A stretch of 64,000 bases of DNA. Origin: Bacteroidota bacterium (GTDB taxonomy: Bacteria > Bacteroidota > Bacteroidia > Bacteroidales > JAGONC01). The notes under the pieces were generated by a model. It made no database searches. It was not told where the DNA came from and was given only the letters and a program-made list of their open reading frames with translations. Position numbers and translations under genes: made by a program. This document shows positions 35,539-43,676 of the stretch, piece by piece (within the stretch, counting starts at the first letter, position 1; every line of letters starts with the position of its first letter). Where the stretch lies: positions 1-64,000 of the forward strand of contig JAPLDP010000033.1 in NCBI GenBank assembly GCA_026391695.1, in the 5' to 3' direction.

Positions 35539-37587
35539 TCATTGATTTTTTCTGACGAGAACAATTTGCTGAGACTGTTTGGTTACTATCTGGTTAAAAT
35601 ATTCTTTAATGACAGGATATTCACCTGGCAGGAAGAGAGTCCGATCAACCGTATATTTACTTGTTAACTGATATATGTTTCCTGTCTTTGTAATATTATA
35701 TATGAATTTCCCCCCTGAATTGGGTAATGTAACATTTGCATTTTCAGGCATTTCTTCGGCTTCATATTCTTCCGGGACTTCAATGCGGACAACATAGTTA
35801 ATTTCGAATGGGTGCCCGAAATCAACAGGAAATTTTCTCTCCTCAAGTTTGAAAGGATTGATTTTTTCCTGGTCGATAAGCATTGGATTTAAGTATATCC
35901 TGTCACTAAATCCCTGAGCAAGGCCCGTTAATGTTATCTCAGAATTGAATCTCAATGATGAATAAACATTATCAAGGTTTTCAAAGCTGTACTTTGTGAC
36001 CGTCAAGCCGGGATGGTCGTTTTGAAGTTTTTCAATATAATCTTGAATATTGACCTCAGCAGTTATTTCCTTTCTTCTGTTTAGTGCGGCATAACCATCT
36101 AAGTCAATAATATAAGATCCTGCGACAGTTCCATCGGGAGTGATTTTAAGCTCAGCTATGACGGTCTCTGAATATTTGTTGTTCGGTTTGATATCAAGAT
36201 CTTTTGAGCCTTTCTCGCTTATGATTCTGCTGTTAAAGTTTAAACACCTGTAAGGCAGAAGGTTTGCAGGACATAGAGGCTCCGTAGCATCTAACAGGTA
36301 GGAGGTATCATTGATGTTAACAGCAACAATAACATAGTTGAACTGGGTAAGTGAGGGATGGGCTGGATGAAGTATGCCGTTATCCCTGGTGCTTAAAATG
36401 GCCGGTTCAGCATTCAGTCCGGCTTGTCGGAGCATAACTGCCAACGCGAGATTTATGTCTGCAACATTCCCTGTTCCTTTATCATAAGCTTCTTTAATAT
36501 TGGTGGTGACATATTTACTCTTTTCATTATTCCATTTATAGTGAGTTTTTGTATAATCATATATCACCCTCATTTTTTCCCGTGGATTATTTATTCCGGA
36601 AATTAGTGATTCGACAGTTTCCGAAATAAATCCTTTTCGATTCAACTGCAAACCAAAATCTTCGTCTTCAATTAACAATTCATTAATCGCCTCCCATGTC
36701 TGTGTATAATCTTTCCTGGCGGAATTGGGATATTGGATATTCGCCAGCTCAAATTCGATACTCGTAAAATAATTATTAATAGTAGTCATGTACGGTTCCT
36801 CAACCAGTGCCGGCACATTTTGTGTGACCAACCTGTAACGATTTGATTGAAAATTGATTGTTTCTATCTGCGATGTCCGGTTCACTGCATATCCTTCCTG
36901 CGTCTCGGTTTTAACGGTATAATTTATCGATCCGGGAACTCTTGTCTTCTCATTGATGAAGAACGGTTCATATCCTCTTGAACTCAGATTGTAAGTAAAA
37001 TATTCGGGAATGGTTACCATATATTCACTCCAGATGATCGGAATGGCAGATTGGAATTGCCACCCCCTAAGGTTGAACATAAAATCGGATATGATCGTAT
37101 ATTCATATTCTATGATGCAACCATCAGCGATTCCAGGCAATGTGAATTTGCAGTTGTCCCAGTTGGACGAGGATTCTTCAGTAAATACCGCATTTTTCTT
37201 CATTGAAGTCTCAGCGATCTTCCCTTTTTCATCAAAATTATAGGTGGAGGCCTTCACTGAAGTAAGTTTTTCTCTTGAAGTCATATCATGATACAGAGGA
37301 ATCCTGACATTGGCCCATTCATAACCATTCTTATTAAATATCTTAATCCTGGTATGATGTTCAAATTTAATTTGAAACCCATCCTGTTCACTATATTCGA
37401 AATATGATTTGCCGAAATCGCCCAATACAACAGCACTCGCATTTGTATCTTGCGAATAGACGGTCATTTTAAGTTCTTCCGGAACGATTTTACCATACTT
37501 CATCGGTGACTTTTGCGAAAATGCAGCTTGATTCAGTGATAGAAGCAGGACGAACGCAAAGGGAATTAAAGCTAAATTTCTTTTCAT
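35539..37587 (-). CDS. DUF3857 protein with degenerate transglutaminase core
   Basis: A 682-residue exported protein: signal peptide (residues 1-24, ending AAFSQ), DUF3857, transglutaminase-like fold and a C-terminal beta domain. In the core, the site that would hold the catalytic Cys reads GTGNVADINLALAVML (Val for Cys), and the His position reads FNYVIVAV (Tyr for His). Only the Asp of LLDATEP remains. It is therefore likely a non-catalytic member, paired with the downstream homologue that keeps Cys and His. First gene of the operon. Confidence 0.82.
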   Translation of the reverse strand: MKRNLALIPFAFVLLLSLNQAAFSQKSPMKYGKIVPEELKMTVYSQDTNASAVVLGDFGKSYFEYSEQDGFQIKFEHHTRIKIFNKNGYEWANVRIPLYHDMTSREKLTSVKASTYNFDEKGKIAETSMKKNAVFTEESSSNWDNCKFTLPGIADGCIIEYEYTIISDFMFNLRGWQFQSAIPIIWSEYMVTIPEYFTYNLSSRGYEPFFINEKTRVPGSINYTVKTETQEGYAVNRTSQIETINFQSNRYRLVTQNVPALVEEPYMTTINNYFTSIEFELANIQYPNSARKDYTQTWEAINELLIEDEDFGLQLNRKGFISETVESLISGINNPREKMRVIYDYTKTHYKWNNEKSKYVTTNIKEAYDKGTGNVADINLALAVMLRQAGLNAEPAILSTRDNGILHPAHPSLTQFNYVIVAVNINDTSYLLDATEPLCPANLLPYRCLNFNSRIISEKGSKDLDIKPNNKYSETVIAELKITPDGTVAGSYIIDLDGYAALNRRKEITAEVNIQDYIEKLQNDHPGLTVTKYSFENLDNVYSSLRFNSEITLTGLAQGFSDRIYLNPMLIDQEKINPFKLEERKFPVDFGHPFEINYVVRIEVPEEYEAEEMPENANVTLPNSGGKFIYNITKTGNIYQLTSKYTVDRTLFLPGEYPVIKEYFNQIVTKQSQQIVLVRKNQ

Positions 37588-37744
37588 TTGTAACTATATT
37601 AAGATGTTAGTTTTCACTTCATTTAAAGTAAAAATTTAAAAATAGAATATATAAACATATTATACAAATTTTTGAAAAGGAATATATTAACAAATTATTT
37701 TAAAATTTAATTGAAGTGGCAAAAGAGAAGGTAATAATGCGAAA

Positions 37745-37804
37745 ATGAAGAATCTTATTCTACTTTTTTTATGGGTCATTACATTAATGCGTACTTGGGG
37801 TTAG
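37745..37804 (+). other. 19-codon micro-ORF resembling a truncated signal peptide
   Basis: Encodes MKNLILLFLWVITLMRTWG, hydrophobic like the start of a secreted protein, with the stop codon inside a hairpin. It could be a leader peptide or the leftover start of a lost secreted protein gene. No promoter is evident. Confidence 0.3.
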
Positions 37805-37854
37805 AATTCGTAATTCATATTACTTTCGTTACCCTAAAAGTACGCATTTTTTTT
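37786..37854 (+). terminator. terminator-like inverted repeat with T8 tail
   Basis: Perfect 11-base arms AATGCGTACTT (37786-37796) and AAGTACGCATT (37838-37848), followed by eight Ts (37847-37854). The 41-base loop is long but contains its own small stem (GAATT-CGT-AATTC). The T-run places it as a + strand terminator, yet no + gene other than the micro-ORF precedes it. Confidence 0.5.
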
Positions 37855-37863
37855 AATCCTGTT

Positions 37864-38838
37864 TTATATTATCGACACATATACTTTATCAATCATTTCC
37901 TGGTATTCTGAATGCACATCGCTGAAAGAGGTGATGCCGCCACCACTTTTATATATCAGGCCATGACCGGTTTTTTCAATAAAACGTATCATGACGCCAC
38001 TATCGAGGTTTTCGCCATCAAAAAAACCAAAAATACCCGTATAAAACCCCCGTTTATAACCCTCAACCTCCAAAATGATGTCCACTGTTTTTTTCTTTGG
38101 CGCACCCGTCACTGAGCCGGCAGGCAGCAGAGTGAAGAGCACTTCTCCGATATGACCCTGGTAACCTGCACTGAGTTCCCCGGTGATTTTAGAGCTTACC
38201 TGCAGCAGGTTTTTGTCTTTCGTGTAAACTTTATCGATATACCTGAATTTCTCCACGACCACTCTCTTTGCCACCATATTCAGGTCATTGCGGATAAGGT
38301 CGACAATGGTATAATGTTCAGCCGTCTCCTTTTTATCGTTAAGAATTATCTGCGTGGCATTGGCCAACGACGCATCAATCGTCCCTTTCATCGGGTAAGA
38401 AGAGATATGGCCATTATTCATCTGCACAAAAGTCTCAGGAGAAAATACGATAAACTTATCCTGAAAAAGTAATTTGTACTTTGCTGAGCTTAAAACGAAT
38501 ATCTCTTTCAGGATCATATTGGTATCAACAGGTGTCGGGCATGTCAGGTTTATCAGATAGGTGTTGCCTGCAGCAATGTTCTTCATGACCATGTCAAATC
38601 TGTAAGAATAGTCCTTAAAAGAAACAGGATGTTTTTCAAAATGAATAACTTTATCAGGACGTTCAGGATGGGAATAATTCGTTAATCCATTGATATAGAA
38701 GAGAATGTCATTTCCTTCTGCTTGATCTAAGGGAAAAATATATGATTCAATCATCTCAAAATCAATGATAAACAGAAACGGGATCCTTCTCTTTCCCATA
38801 TCATTCATTTTTCTGATGGTTGTTTCTGTATTTGACAT
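37864..38838 (-). CDS. pabB: aminodeoxychorismate synthase component I (chorismate-binding)
   Basis: Converts chorismate with ammonia to 4-amino-4-deoxychorismate in folate synthesis. Conserved motifs of the chorismate-binding fold are TYLINLTCPTP, HYTIVDLIRNDL, SVTGAPKKKT, GFYTGIFGFFD and GGGITSFSD. About 324 residues from ATG 38838 (MSNTETTIRK), the start that best fits the family's N-terminus (RRIPFLFIIDFE); earlier in-frame ATGs at 38874, 38895 and 38916 would overlap pabA. It is shorter than E. coli PabB, as usual in Bacteroidota. Divergent from pabA. Confidence 0.88.
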   Translation of the reverse strand: MSNTETTIRKMNDMGKRRIPFLFIIDFEMIESYIFPLDQAEGNDILFYINGLTNYSHPERPDKVIHFEKHPVSFKDYSYRFDMVMKNIAAGNTYLINLTCPTPVDTNMILKEIFVLSSAKYKLLFQDKFIVFSPETFVQMNNGHISSYPMKGTIDASLANATQIILNDKKETAEHYTIVDLIRNDLNMVAKRVVVEKFRYIDKVYTKDKNLLQVSSKITGELSAGYQGHIGEVLFTLLPAGSVTGAPKKKTVDIILEVEGYKRGFYTGIFGFFDGENLDSGVMIRFIEKTGHGLIYKSGGGITSFSDVHSEYQEMIDKVYVSII

Positions 38839-38872
38839 TACATGCAGACTTTTTAAGTACTGAGATGAATCC

Positions 38873-39481
38873 ATGAACCCACGGCTGCTTATCATCGATA
38901 ACTTTGATTCATTCACTTACAATGTAGTTCAGATCATTGAAGAGCATGGAACCTGTCACTATGACGTAATCAAGAATGATAAAGTCGATATCAAAGCTGT
39001 TGCAGGCTATGATAAGATCATTTTTTCTCCCGGTCCCGGCATTCCTTCTGAGGTTCCCGTCATGAATGAGATCATCGGTATCTATTGTAAAGATAAATCA
39101 ATTCTGGGGATTTGTCTGGGATTCCAGGCTATCGTTGAATACTTTGGAGGAAAGCTTTATAACCTGCCGGGAGTATATCATGGGATAAAGCAACGAATCA
39201 GAATTATGGATACCGCGGATTACCTGTTTGCCGGTCTTCCTGAAGATATCTATGTCGGACTGTATCACTCCTGGGCTGCTGTTCCGGATAATATCCCGGA
39301 GGCGCTCCGGGTCACCTCAGTGAGTGAAGATGACATTATCATGTCAGTCACTCACGTTAACTTTGATGTTAAAGGCGTCCAGTTTCACCCAGAATCATTC
39401 ATGACGGATTCAGGCCGGCAAATCATTCACAACTGGCTGGATTATTGCCCTATACTGGTCGACTCAACGAAATATTTGTGA
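38873..39481 (+). CDS. pabA: glutamine amidotransferase, PabA/TrpG type
   Basis: Supplies ammonia from glutamine to PabB (or to anthranilate synthase). A 202-residue class I amidotransferase with nucleophile Cys81 in GICLGFQ and the His-Glu pair in VQFHPESFMT. The N-terminus RLLIIDNFDSFTYNVVQII is the family start and fixes the ATG at 38873. It is placed head-to-head with pabB with 34 bases between the preferred starts, so the two are surely one function; use in tryptophan synthesis as well is possible. Confidence 0.9.
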   Translation: MNPRLLIIDNFDSFTYNVVQIIEEHGTCHYDVIKNDKVDIKAVAGYDKIIFSPGPGIPSEVPVMNEIIGIYCKDKSILGICLGFQAIVEYFGGKLYNLPGVYHGIKQRIRIMDTADYLFAGLPEDIYVGLYHSWAAVPDNIPEALRVTSVSEDDIIMSVTHVNFDVKGVQFHPESFMTDSGRQIIHNWLDYCPILVDSTKYL

Positions 39482-39488
39482 TCGAACA

Positions 39489-39572
39489 TTAATTAAAGAC
39501 TATCCTACCCGTGGATGTTCCTTGATCTGATTTTACATTGACCAGATAAATACCCTTAGCCATGCCTGACCC
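39489..39572 (-). pseudogene. orphan T9SS C-terminal sorting tail
   Basis: On the - strand this reads GSGMAKGIYLVNVKSDQ, then GTSTGRIVFN and a stop, which is the last part of a T9SS type A tail (GIYLVNV ... GRIV). It follows the arsM stop in a different frame, with no start or body of its own. It is the remnant of a lost secreted protein gene. Confidence 0.65.
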
Positions 39573-39589
39573 GGGATACGGGAACAGTA

Positions 39590-40405
39590 TTAAGATTTGT
39601 GTGCCCTTACCGTTATGCTGTAAATTCCGGAAACCTTCTGCCGCAATTCACTGATTTTCTCCGCAGAAAGGTATTTTTTCAGCATTTCATCCGGCAGATC
39701 GATTTTCTTTTCCTTTGGGATGTCAATATCCCGGAATCCCGCATCGCTGACAATCCGGAGGTATTCGTCTTTTTGAACGGCCCCCGAAACACAACCTGCC
39801 CAGAGGATGGCATCTTCTTTTAAGGCATCGGGCATGACACCATTCAGCACAATATCTGAAACGCAAAAATGGGCACCCTGTTTCAGCACACGATATATCT
39901 CACTGAAGGCTTTCGCTTTATCGGGCACCAGGTTAAGCACACAGTTACTAATGACTACATCCACAGAATGATCAGGCAAAGGGATGTGCTCAATGTCACC
40001 GGTAATAAATTCGATATTCTGGAAGCCGAGTTTATAATTATTCATTTTAGCCTTTGACACCATTGACGGCGTGAAATCCAGTCCGATGACCTTACCTTGT
40101 TCGCCAACCAGTGCCCTTGCCACAAAGCAATCGTTTCCGGCACCGGAGCCCAGGTCGAGCACCGTGTCGCCCTCTTTTATACCGGCATATTCTGTTGGTA
40201 AGCCGCATCCGAGGCTCAGATCAGCGTCAGGATTATAACCTTCCAGATCATGGTATTCATCACTGAAGACAGTGTAAGTGCTCTCATCTTCGGGAAGGCT
40301 TGAACAACCACAGCAGGACTTGTTCTTCATGGAATTATCGGCAATCTTTCCATATTTTTCTCTGACAATGTCTTTAATGTCTTTTTTTGTTTTCATCTGT
40401 TTCAT
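39590..40405 (-). CDS. arsM: arsenite methyltransferase ArsM
   Basis: Methylates As(III) with SAM, giving volatile or less retained methylarsenicals; cytosolic. 271 residues. It has a Cys-rich segment KSCCGCSS (Cys31, 32, 34), the SAM motif VLDLGSGAGNDCFVARA, and the family's As-binding cysteines in VVISNCVLNLVPDK and LWAGCVSGA. These three cysteine sites match the arsenic-binding set of known ArsM enzymes. It lies 36 bases after arsR on the same strand, so it is expected to be induced by arsenite. Confidence 0.9.
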   Translation of the reverse strand: MKQMKTKKDIKDIVREKYGKIADNSMKNKSCCGCSSLPEDESTYTVFSDEYHDLEGYNPDADLSLGCGLPTEYAGIKEGDTVLDLGSGAGNDCFVARALVGEQGKVIGLDFTPSMVSKAKMNNYKLGFQNIEFITGDIEHIPLPDHSVDVVISNCVLNLVPDKAKAFSEIYRVLKQGAHFCVSDIVLNGVMPDALKEDAILWAGCVSGAVQKDEYLRIVSDAGFRDIDIPKEKKIDLPDEMLKKYLSAEKISELRQKVSGIYSITVRAHKS

Positions 40406-40441
40406 TCATTAAAAGTGATCGGATTAAATGTCAATTCGTTG

Positions 40442-40759
40442 TCAGCAACAACTGATATCGCTGAAGAATTTATTTATTAATGTTTTAAATTTTGTAATGG
40501 CAGTGGAGGAAAGGCAGTAGTTGATTTTTACGCCGTCAATTTCACCTTTGATCATTCCGGCTTTTTTTAGTTCCTGTAAATGTTGCGACACAGTTGTCCG
40601 GCTTAAAGGGATCTCATTTGAGATGTCGCCTGATATGCAGGTTTTTGTTTCTGCAAGATATTTGAGGATGGCTACTCTGGCAGGGTGTGACAGGGCTTTG
40701 GCTATGAGCGCTATCTCGCGGAGTTCCTGGTCAAAAACATCTGATTTTGTATAAGTCAT
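40442..40759 (-). CDS. arsR: ArsR/SmtB-family transcriptional repressor
   Basis: A 105-residue winged-helix metal(loid)-sensing repressor. Residues ~10-90 form the fold (LSHPARVAILKYLAE, then recognition helix SRTTVSQHLQELKKAGMI and the wing GEIDGVKINYCLS). Cysteines at KTCISGD, YCLS and the C-terminal CC could bind As(III); the classic ELCVCDL motif is absent. I prefer ATG 40759 over an upstream 40786 because the promoter palindrome lies between them. It probably represses itself and arsM. Confidence 0.87.
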   Translation of the reverse strand: MTYTKSDVFDQELREIALIAKALSHPARVAILKYLAETKTCISGDISNEIPLSRTTVSQHLQELKKAGMIKGEIDGVKINYCLSSTAITKFKTLINKFFSDISCC

Positions 40760-40764
40760 ACATT

Positions 40765-40795
40765 TTATGTTATATGACGCAAACATACGACATAA
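40765..40795 (-). promoter_or_regulatory. putative ArsR operator over the arsR -7 element
   Basis: Inverted repeat with 11-base arms, TTATGTTATAT (40765-40775) and ATACGACATAA (40785-40795), 9 of 11 pairs matching. The - strand -7 element TATGTTTG (40780-40787) lies in its centre, so a bound dimer would block transcription start. It is directly before the arsR ATG. Confidence 0.6.
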
Positions 40796-40870
40796 TTTAA
40801 TAGCTTTAACAAAAGATGTAGTTTTTTTGAAATTATTTTTGAACTCCCTGATGATTGATTGAAAACCTCC

Positions 40871-41974
40871 TTAAACTTTAAGAAAGATTTTCTTCTTGTA
40901 TAAAAAGTACAATAGAAGCCATTCAATAAGTATTACCATCAATCCCATGAAGACGGGTTGCCAGTTCTGACTTACAAAGGCCATCAATCCGCCAAAAATG
41001 TGGTTTGCAGGAATTGAAAAATCGATAAGCGATGTTGCCATGTAAATGGTTATCGGATTCAAGCCAATGACAACAAATGGGAATGCCCATTTCCTGAATT
41101 CCAGAACGTCGATAATCAGGTAAAAAACAGTGAAAAATAAAACCGACCATGCTGCGGCATACAGAACAAAGGAGCTCGTCCAGAGTTTTTTATTGATAGG
41201 AAGCCATAAATCCCATAGCCTGGCAAGCATAAAAAGAAAAATGAATGCAAGAAGCAGATATCCGGTTTTATGCAGTCCTTTGATCCTGGTCATTTTGACA
41301 AATGATCCTGTTACAGCACCGAGGAGTGCAGTTGCCACTGCAGGTATCTTGACAAGGATTCCTTCCGGATCGAAGATACCTTCATAGAACTTACCGGGTA
41401 ATAAAAGTCTGTCGACATAGCCATTAATGCAACCATCGATGGTCAGAACACCAGCACCAACGTCTGGAACCGGAACGAGTTTGAGAATCGCCCAATATCC
41501 CAATAATAGCCCGATGATCCAGATAATCTGTCGCTTCACATTGGTATTGAGATAGATAATAGCAGCGAAAAAATAGGCTATTCCGATGTGTCCCAGGACA
41601 CTGGCAAACCGGATCTGGGAAAAATGAAGATCATATAACCCATTATAGATGATGCCAAATAGCACAAGTAACAATGCCCTCCGAAAAACCTTCAGATATA
41701 TCCTGCTTTTAGGAATGCCGTTTTCAAGTTGTCTTGATAAGGAAAAGGGCATGGTCATGCCCGACAGGAATAAAAACAAAGGGAATATCAGGTCATAAAA
41801 ATGGAATCCATTCCATTCAACATGTTCGAGCTGACTCGATAACCATATGGTCCATGTCCATCCCGTACAGGCCTTTAAGGAATGGATGACATATTCGCCC
41901 CCGATGATCCAGAACATGTCGAATCCCCTGAGGGCATCAATTGAGTAAAGTCGCTGGGATTGCTGCATTATCAT
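40871..41974 (-). CDS. DUF5009/heparan-alpha-glucosaminide N-acetyltransferase-like membrane protein
   Basis: About 367 residues from ATG 41974 (MIMQQSQRLYSIDALRGFDMFW). It has roughly ten membrane segments. The RLYSIDALRGFDMFWIIGGE start and the FPLFLFLSGMTMPFS segment are typical of the NagX/HGSNAT-like acyltransferase superfamily (DUF5009, DUF1624). It may transfer acyl groups to glycans across the membrane. A longer start at 42070 has no family support. It is divergent from the nitroreductase gene. Confidence 0.8.
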   Translation of the reverse strand: MIMQQSQRLYSIDALRGFDMFWIIGGEYVIHSLKACTGWTWTIWLSSQLEHVEWNGFHFYDLIFPLFLFLSGMTMPFSLSRQLENGIPKSRIYLKVFRRALLLVLFGIIYNGLYDLHFSQIRFASVLGHIGIAYFFAAIIYLNTNVKRQIIWIIGLLLGYWAILKLVPVPDVGAGVLTIDGCINGYVDRLLLPGKFYEGIFDPEGILVKIPAVATALLGAVTGSFVKMTRIKGLHKTGYLLLAFIFLFMLARLWDLWLPINKKLWTSSFVLYAAAWSVLFFTVFYLIIDVLEFRKWAFPFVVIGLNPITIYMATSLIDFSIPANHIFGGLMAFVSQNWQPVFMGLMVILIEWLLLYFLYKKKIFLKV

Positions 41975-42079
41975 AATAACAGGTATTTCAGAAAAGCATT
42001 TTGTTTTAAAAGTGAAAGCGCATGCAAGTTGCAAAATTTTTATTAATTTCTTCCATGGCTGAGCATTCATTAAATCATC

Positions 42080-42087
42080 TAAATTTG
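42080..42087 (+). promoter_or_regulatory. -7 promoter element, TAAATTTG
   Basis: Matches TAnnTTTG, 25 bases before the nitroreductase ATG at 42113. This supports that ATG rather than the TTG at 42107. Confidence 0.5.
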
Positions 42088-42112
42088 GCGGAATTTTAAA
42101 CTCTTCTTGCTG

Positions 42113-42976
42113 ATGAATTATGACCTTTCAGTATTTGTTGCCATTCAGAAAAGGAAGTCCATTCGGACATATGAAAAGACAGACATTGACAATAATGTAA
42201 CTGCTGATATTATTAAAATTCTTAACACTGATAATACGGGCCCATTCGCTAACAGAGCCCGTTTCAGTATTATCAGAACTGATGATTACAAGGATCAGAA
42301 TGCCCGGCTTGGAACATATGGTTTTATCGGCGGCGCTTCCAGATTTATTGTAGGTGCAGTGCAGAAAAATGATCCAATGAACCTGGAGGATTATGGCTAT
42401 ATCCTGGAATCAAAGATTCTTCATTTTACGCAAATGGGATTGGGGACATGCTGGATTGGAGGATCATTACGAAGAAGTGAATTCGCAAAAACCATCACAT
42501 TGAAAGAGGATGAAGTTATCCCCGCCATTACACCTATAGGATATAGTAAAGATGGTTATGATTTCAGGGATAACCTGATCAGGATAGTGGCTGGTTCTAA
42601 ACACCGAAAACCCTGGAAAGAACTTTTTTTTGATGAAGATTTTTCCAGACCTTTTCCAAATGATGATTCACAGGGTTTTTCAAGAGTCCTTGAAATGGTG
42701 CGGCTTGCTCCCTCAGCAAGTAATCGCCAGCCCTGGAGATTGATCAGACAGGGAACCCTGTTTCATTTTTATCTTTTCAGAAGAAATCCTGACAAAGTTT
42801 CAGCATCTGATGTTGATCTACAGCGGATTGATATGGGCATTGCATACTGTCATTTTGAATTATCTGCCCGGGAGCTTGGACTTCGGGGAAAGTGGTTGAT
42901 AAATAAACCCGGAATTGTTTTAGATGCTAGCATGGAATATTGTGCATCGTGGGAATGGATTCATTTTCATATTTGA
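42113..42976 (+). CDS. nitroreductase-family protein
   Basis: A 287-residue FMN-dependent nitroreductase-like protein of the putative TM1586/nitroreductase subgroup (double-length fold). Features are the FMN phosphate-contacting RKSIRTYEKTDI near residues 13-25, GTCWIGGSLRRSEFAK, and VRLAPSASNRQPWRLI. The last is a second RxxPSxxNxQPW motif as in classical nitroreductases. Substrate unknown; members reduce nitro compounds, quinones or flavins. Start chosen by the promoter at 42080 and by MNYDLSVFVAIQKRKS. Confidence 0.8.
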   Translation: MNYDLSVFVAIQKRKSIRTYEKTDIDNNVTADIIKILNTDNTGPFANRARFSIIRTDDYKDQNARLGTYGFIGGASRFIVGAVQKNDPMNLEDYGYILESKILHFTQMGLGTCWIGGSLRRSEFAKTITLKEDEVIPAITPIGYSKDGYDFRDNLIRIVAGSKHRKPWKELFFDEDFSRPFPNDDSQGFSRVLEMVRLAPSASNRQPWRLIRQGTLFHFYLFRRNPDKVSASDVDLQRIDMGIAYCHFELSARELGLRGKWLINKPGIVLDASMEYCASWEWIHFHI

Positions 42977-43018
42977 CTTAGATTTTCCATGTCATCAACA
43001 ATACAATGGCAAATTTTT

Positions 43019-43026
43019 TACTTTTG
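43019..43026 (+). promoter_or_regulatory. -7 promoter element, TACTTTTG
   Basis: Matches TAnnTTTG and lies 20 bases before the DUF47 gene, so it probably drives the DUF47-PiT pair. Confidence 0.5.
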
Positions 43027-43046
43027 CTTAAAAAAATGAATGCATT

Positions 43047-43676
43047 ATGGCTATAAGTTTCTTCCCAAGGATCATTAAATTTTTTGAATTGTTTAAAAAG
43101 CAGAATAACATTCTGTTAGAAAGCTCATCCCTGTTAAGCGATTTATTCGGGGATTATACCAATATCTCTGAGAAATGCGGGAAGATCATAAAAAATGAAC
43201 TGGCGGGGAATGATATTTCAAAGGAAATAGCAAAGTCATTATCGCTCACTTTTATAACTCCTATAGACAGGGAAGATATCTTTGCGATCAACATGGCACA
43301 GGAGAACGTTTTAAATTCCATACGTGCCATTGCGACGAGGATCGGTCTGTATAATTTTGAGAATATCAGGCCGGGAGCTTTAGATCTGGTCCAGAAGATG
43401 AAAACAATACTTGAAGAAATTTCTGTCATGCTGGGCACATTGAGCACCAGAAAAGATGTTGAACAATCCACTAAAAAAGTTAAGGAGATAAAACTTGAAG
43501 CCGATATGATGTTGCTTGTATCTCTTGGTGAGATCTACGAAAATCCTGCTGAAAATACAAAGGAATTACTGAACCTGATCAAATGGGCACATATTTACGA
43601 CCGAATTGAAGAAGCCCTTGCAAGTACAGAATTTTTAGCAAATACCATTGAGGGAATATCTTTGAAAAATGCCTGA
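43047..43676 (+). CDS. DUF47/PhoU-like phosphate transport accessory protein
   Basis: A 209-residue all-helical cytosolic protein (DUF47, formerly Pit accessory protein; PhoU-like fold). It starts FFPRIIKFFELFKKQN and contains ITPIDREDIFAIN, the family's metal-binding-like ITPFDREDI motif. It overlaps the phosphate transporter gene by 8 bases, so the two are translationally coupled. Members regulate low-affinity phosphate uptake. Confidence 0.9.
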   Translation: MAISFFPRIIKFFELFKKQNNILLESSSLLSDLFGDYTNISEKCGKIIKNELAGNDISKEIAKSLSLTFITPIDREDIFAINMAQENVLNSIRAIATRIGLYNFENIRPGALDLVQKMKTILEEISVMLGTLSTRKDVEQSTKKVKEIKLEADMMLLVSLGEIYENPAENTKELLNLIKWAHIYDRIEEALASTEFLANTIEGISLKNA

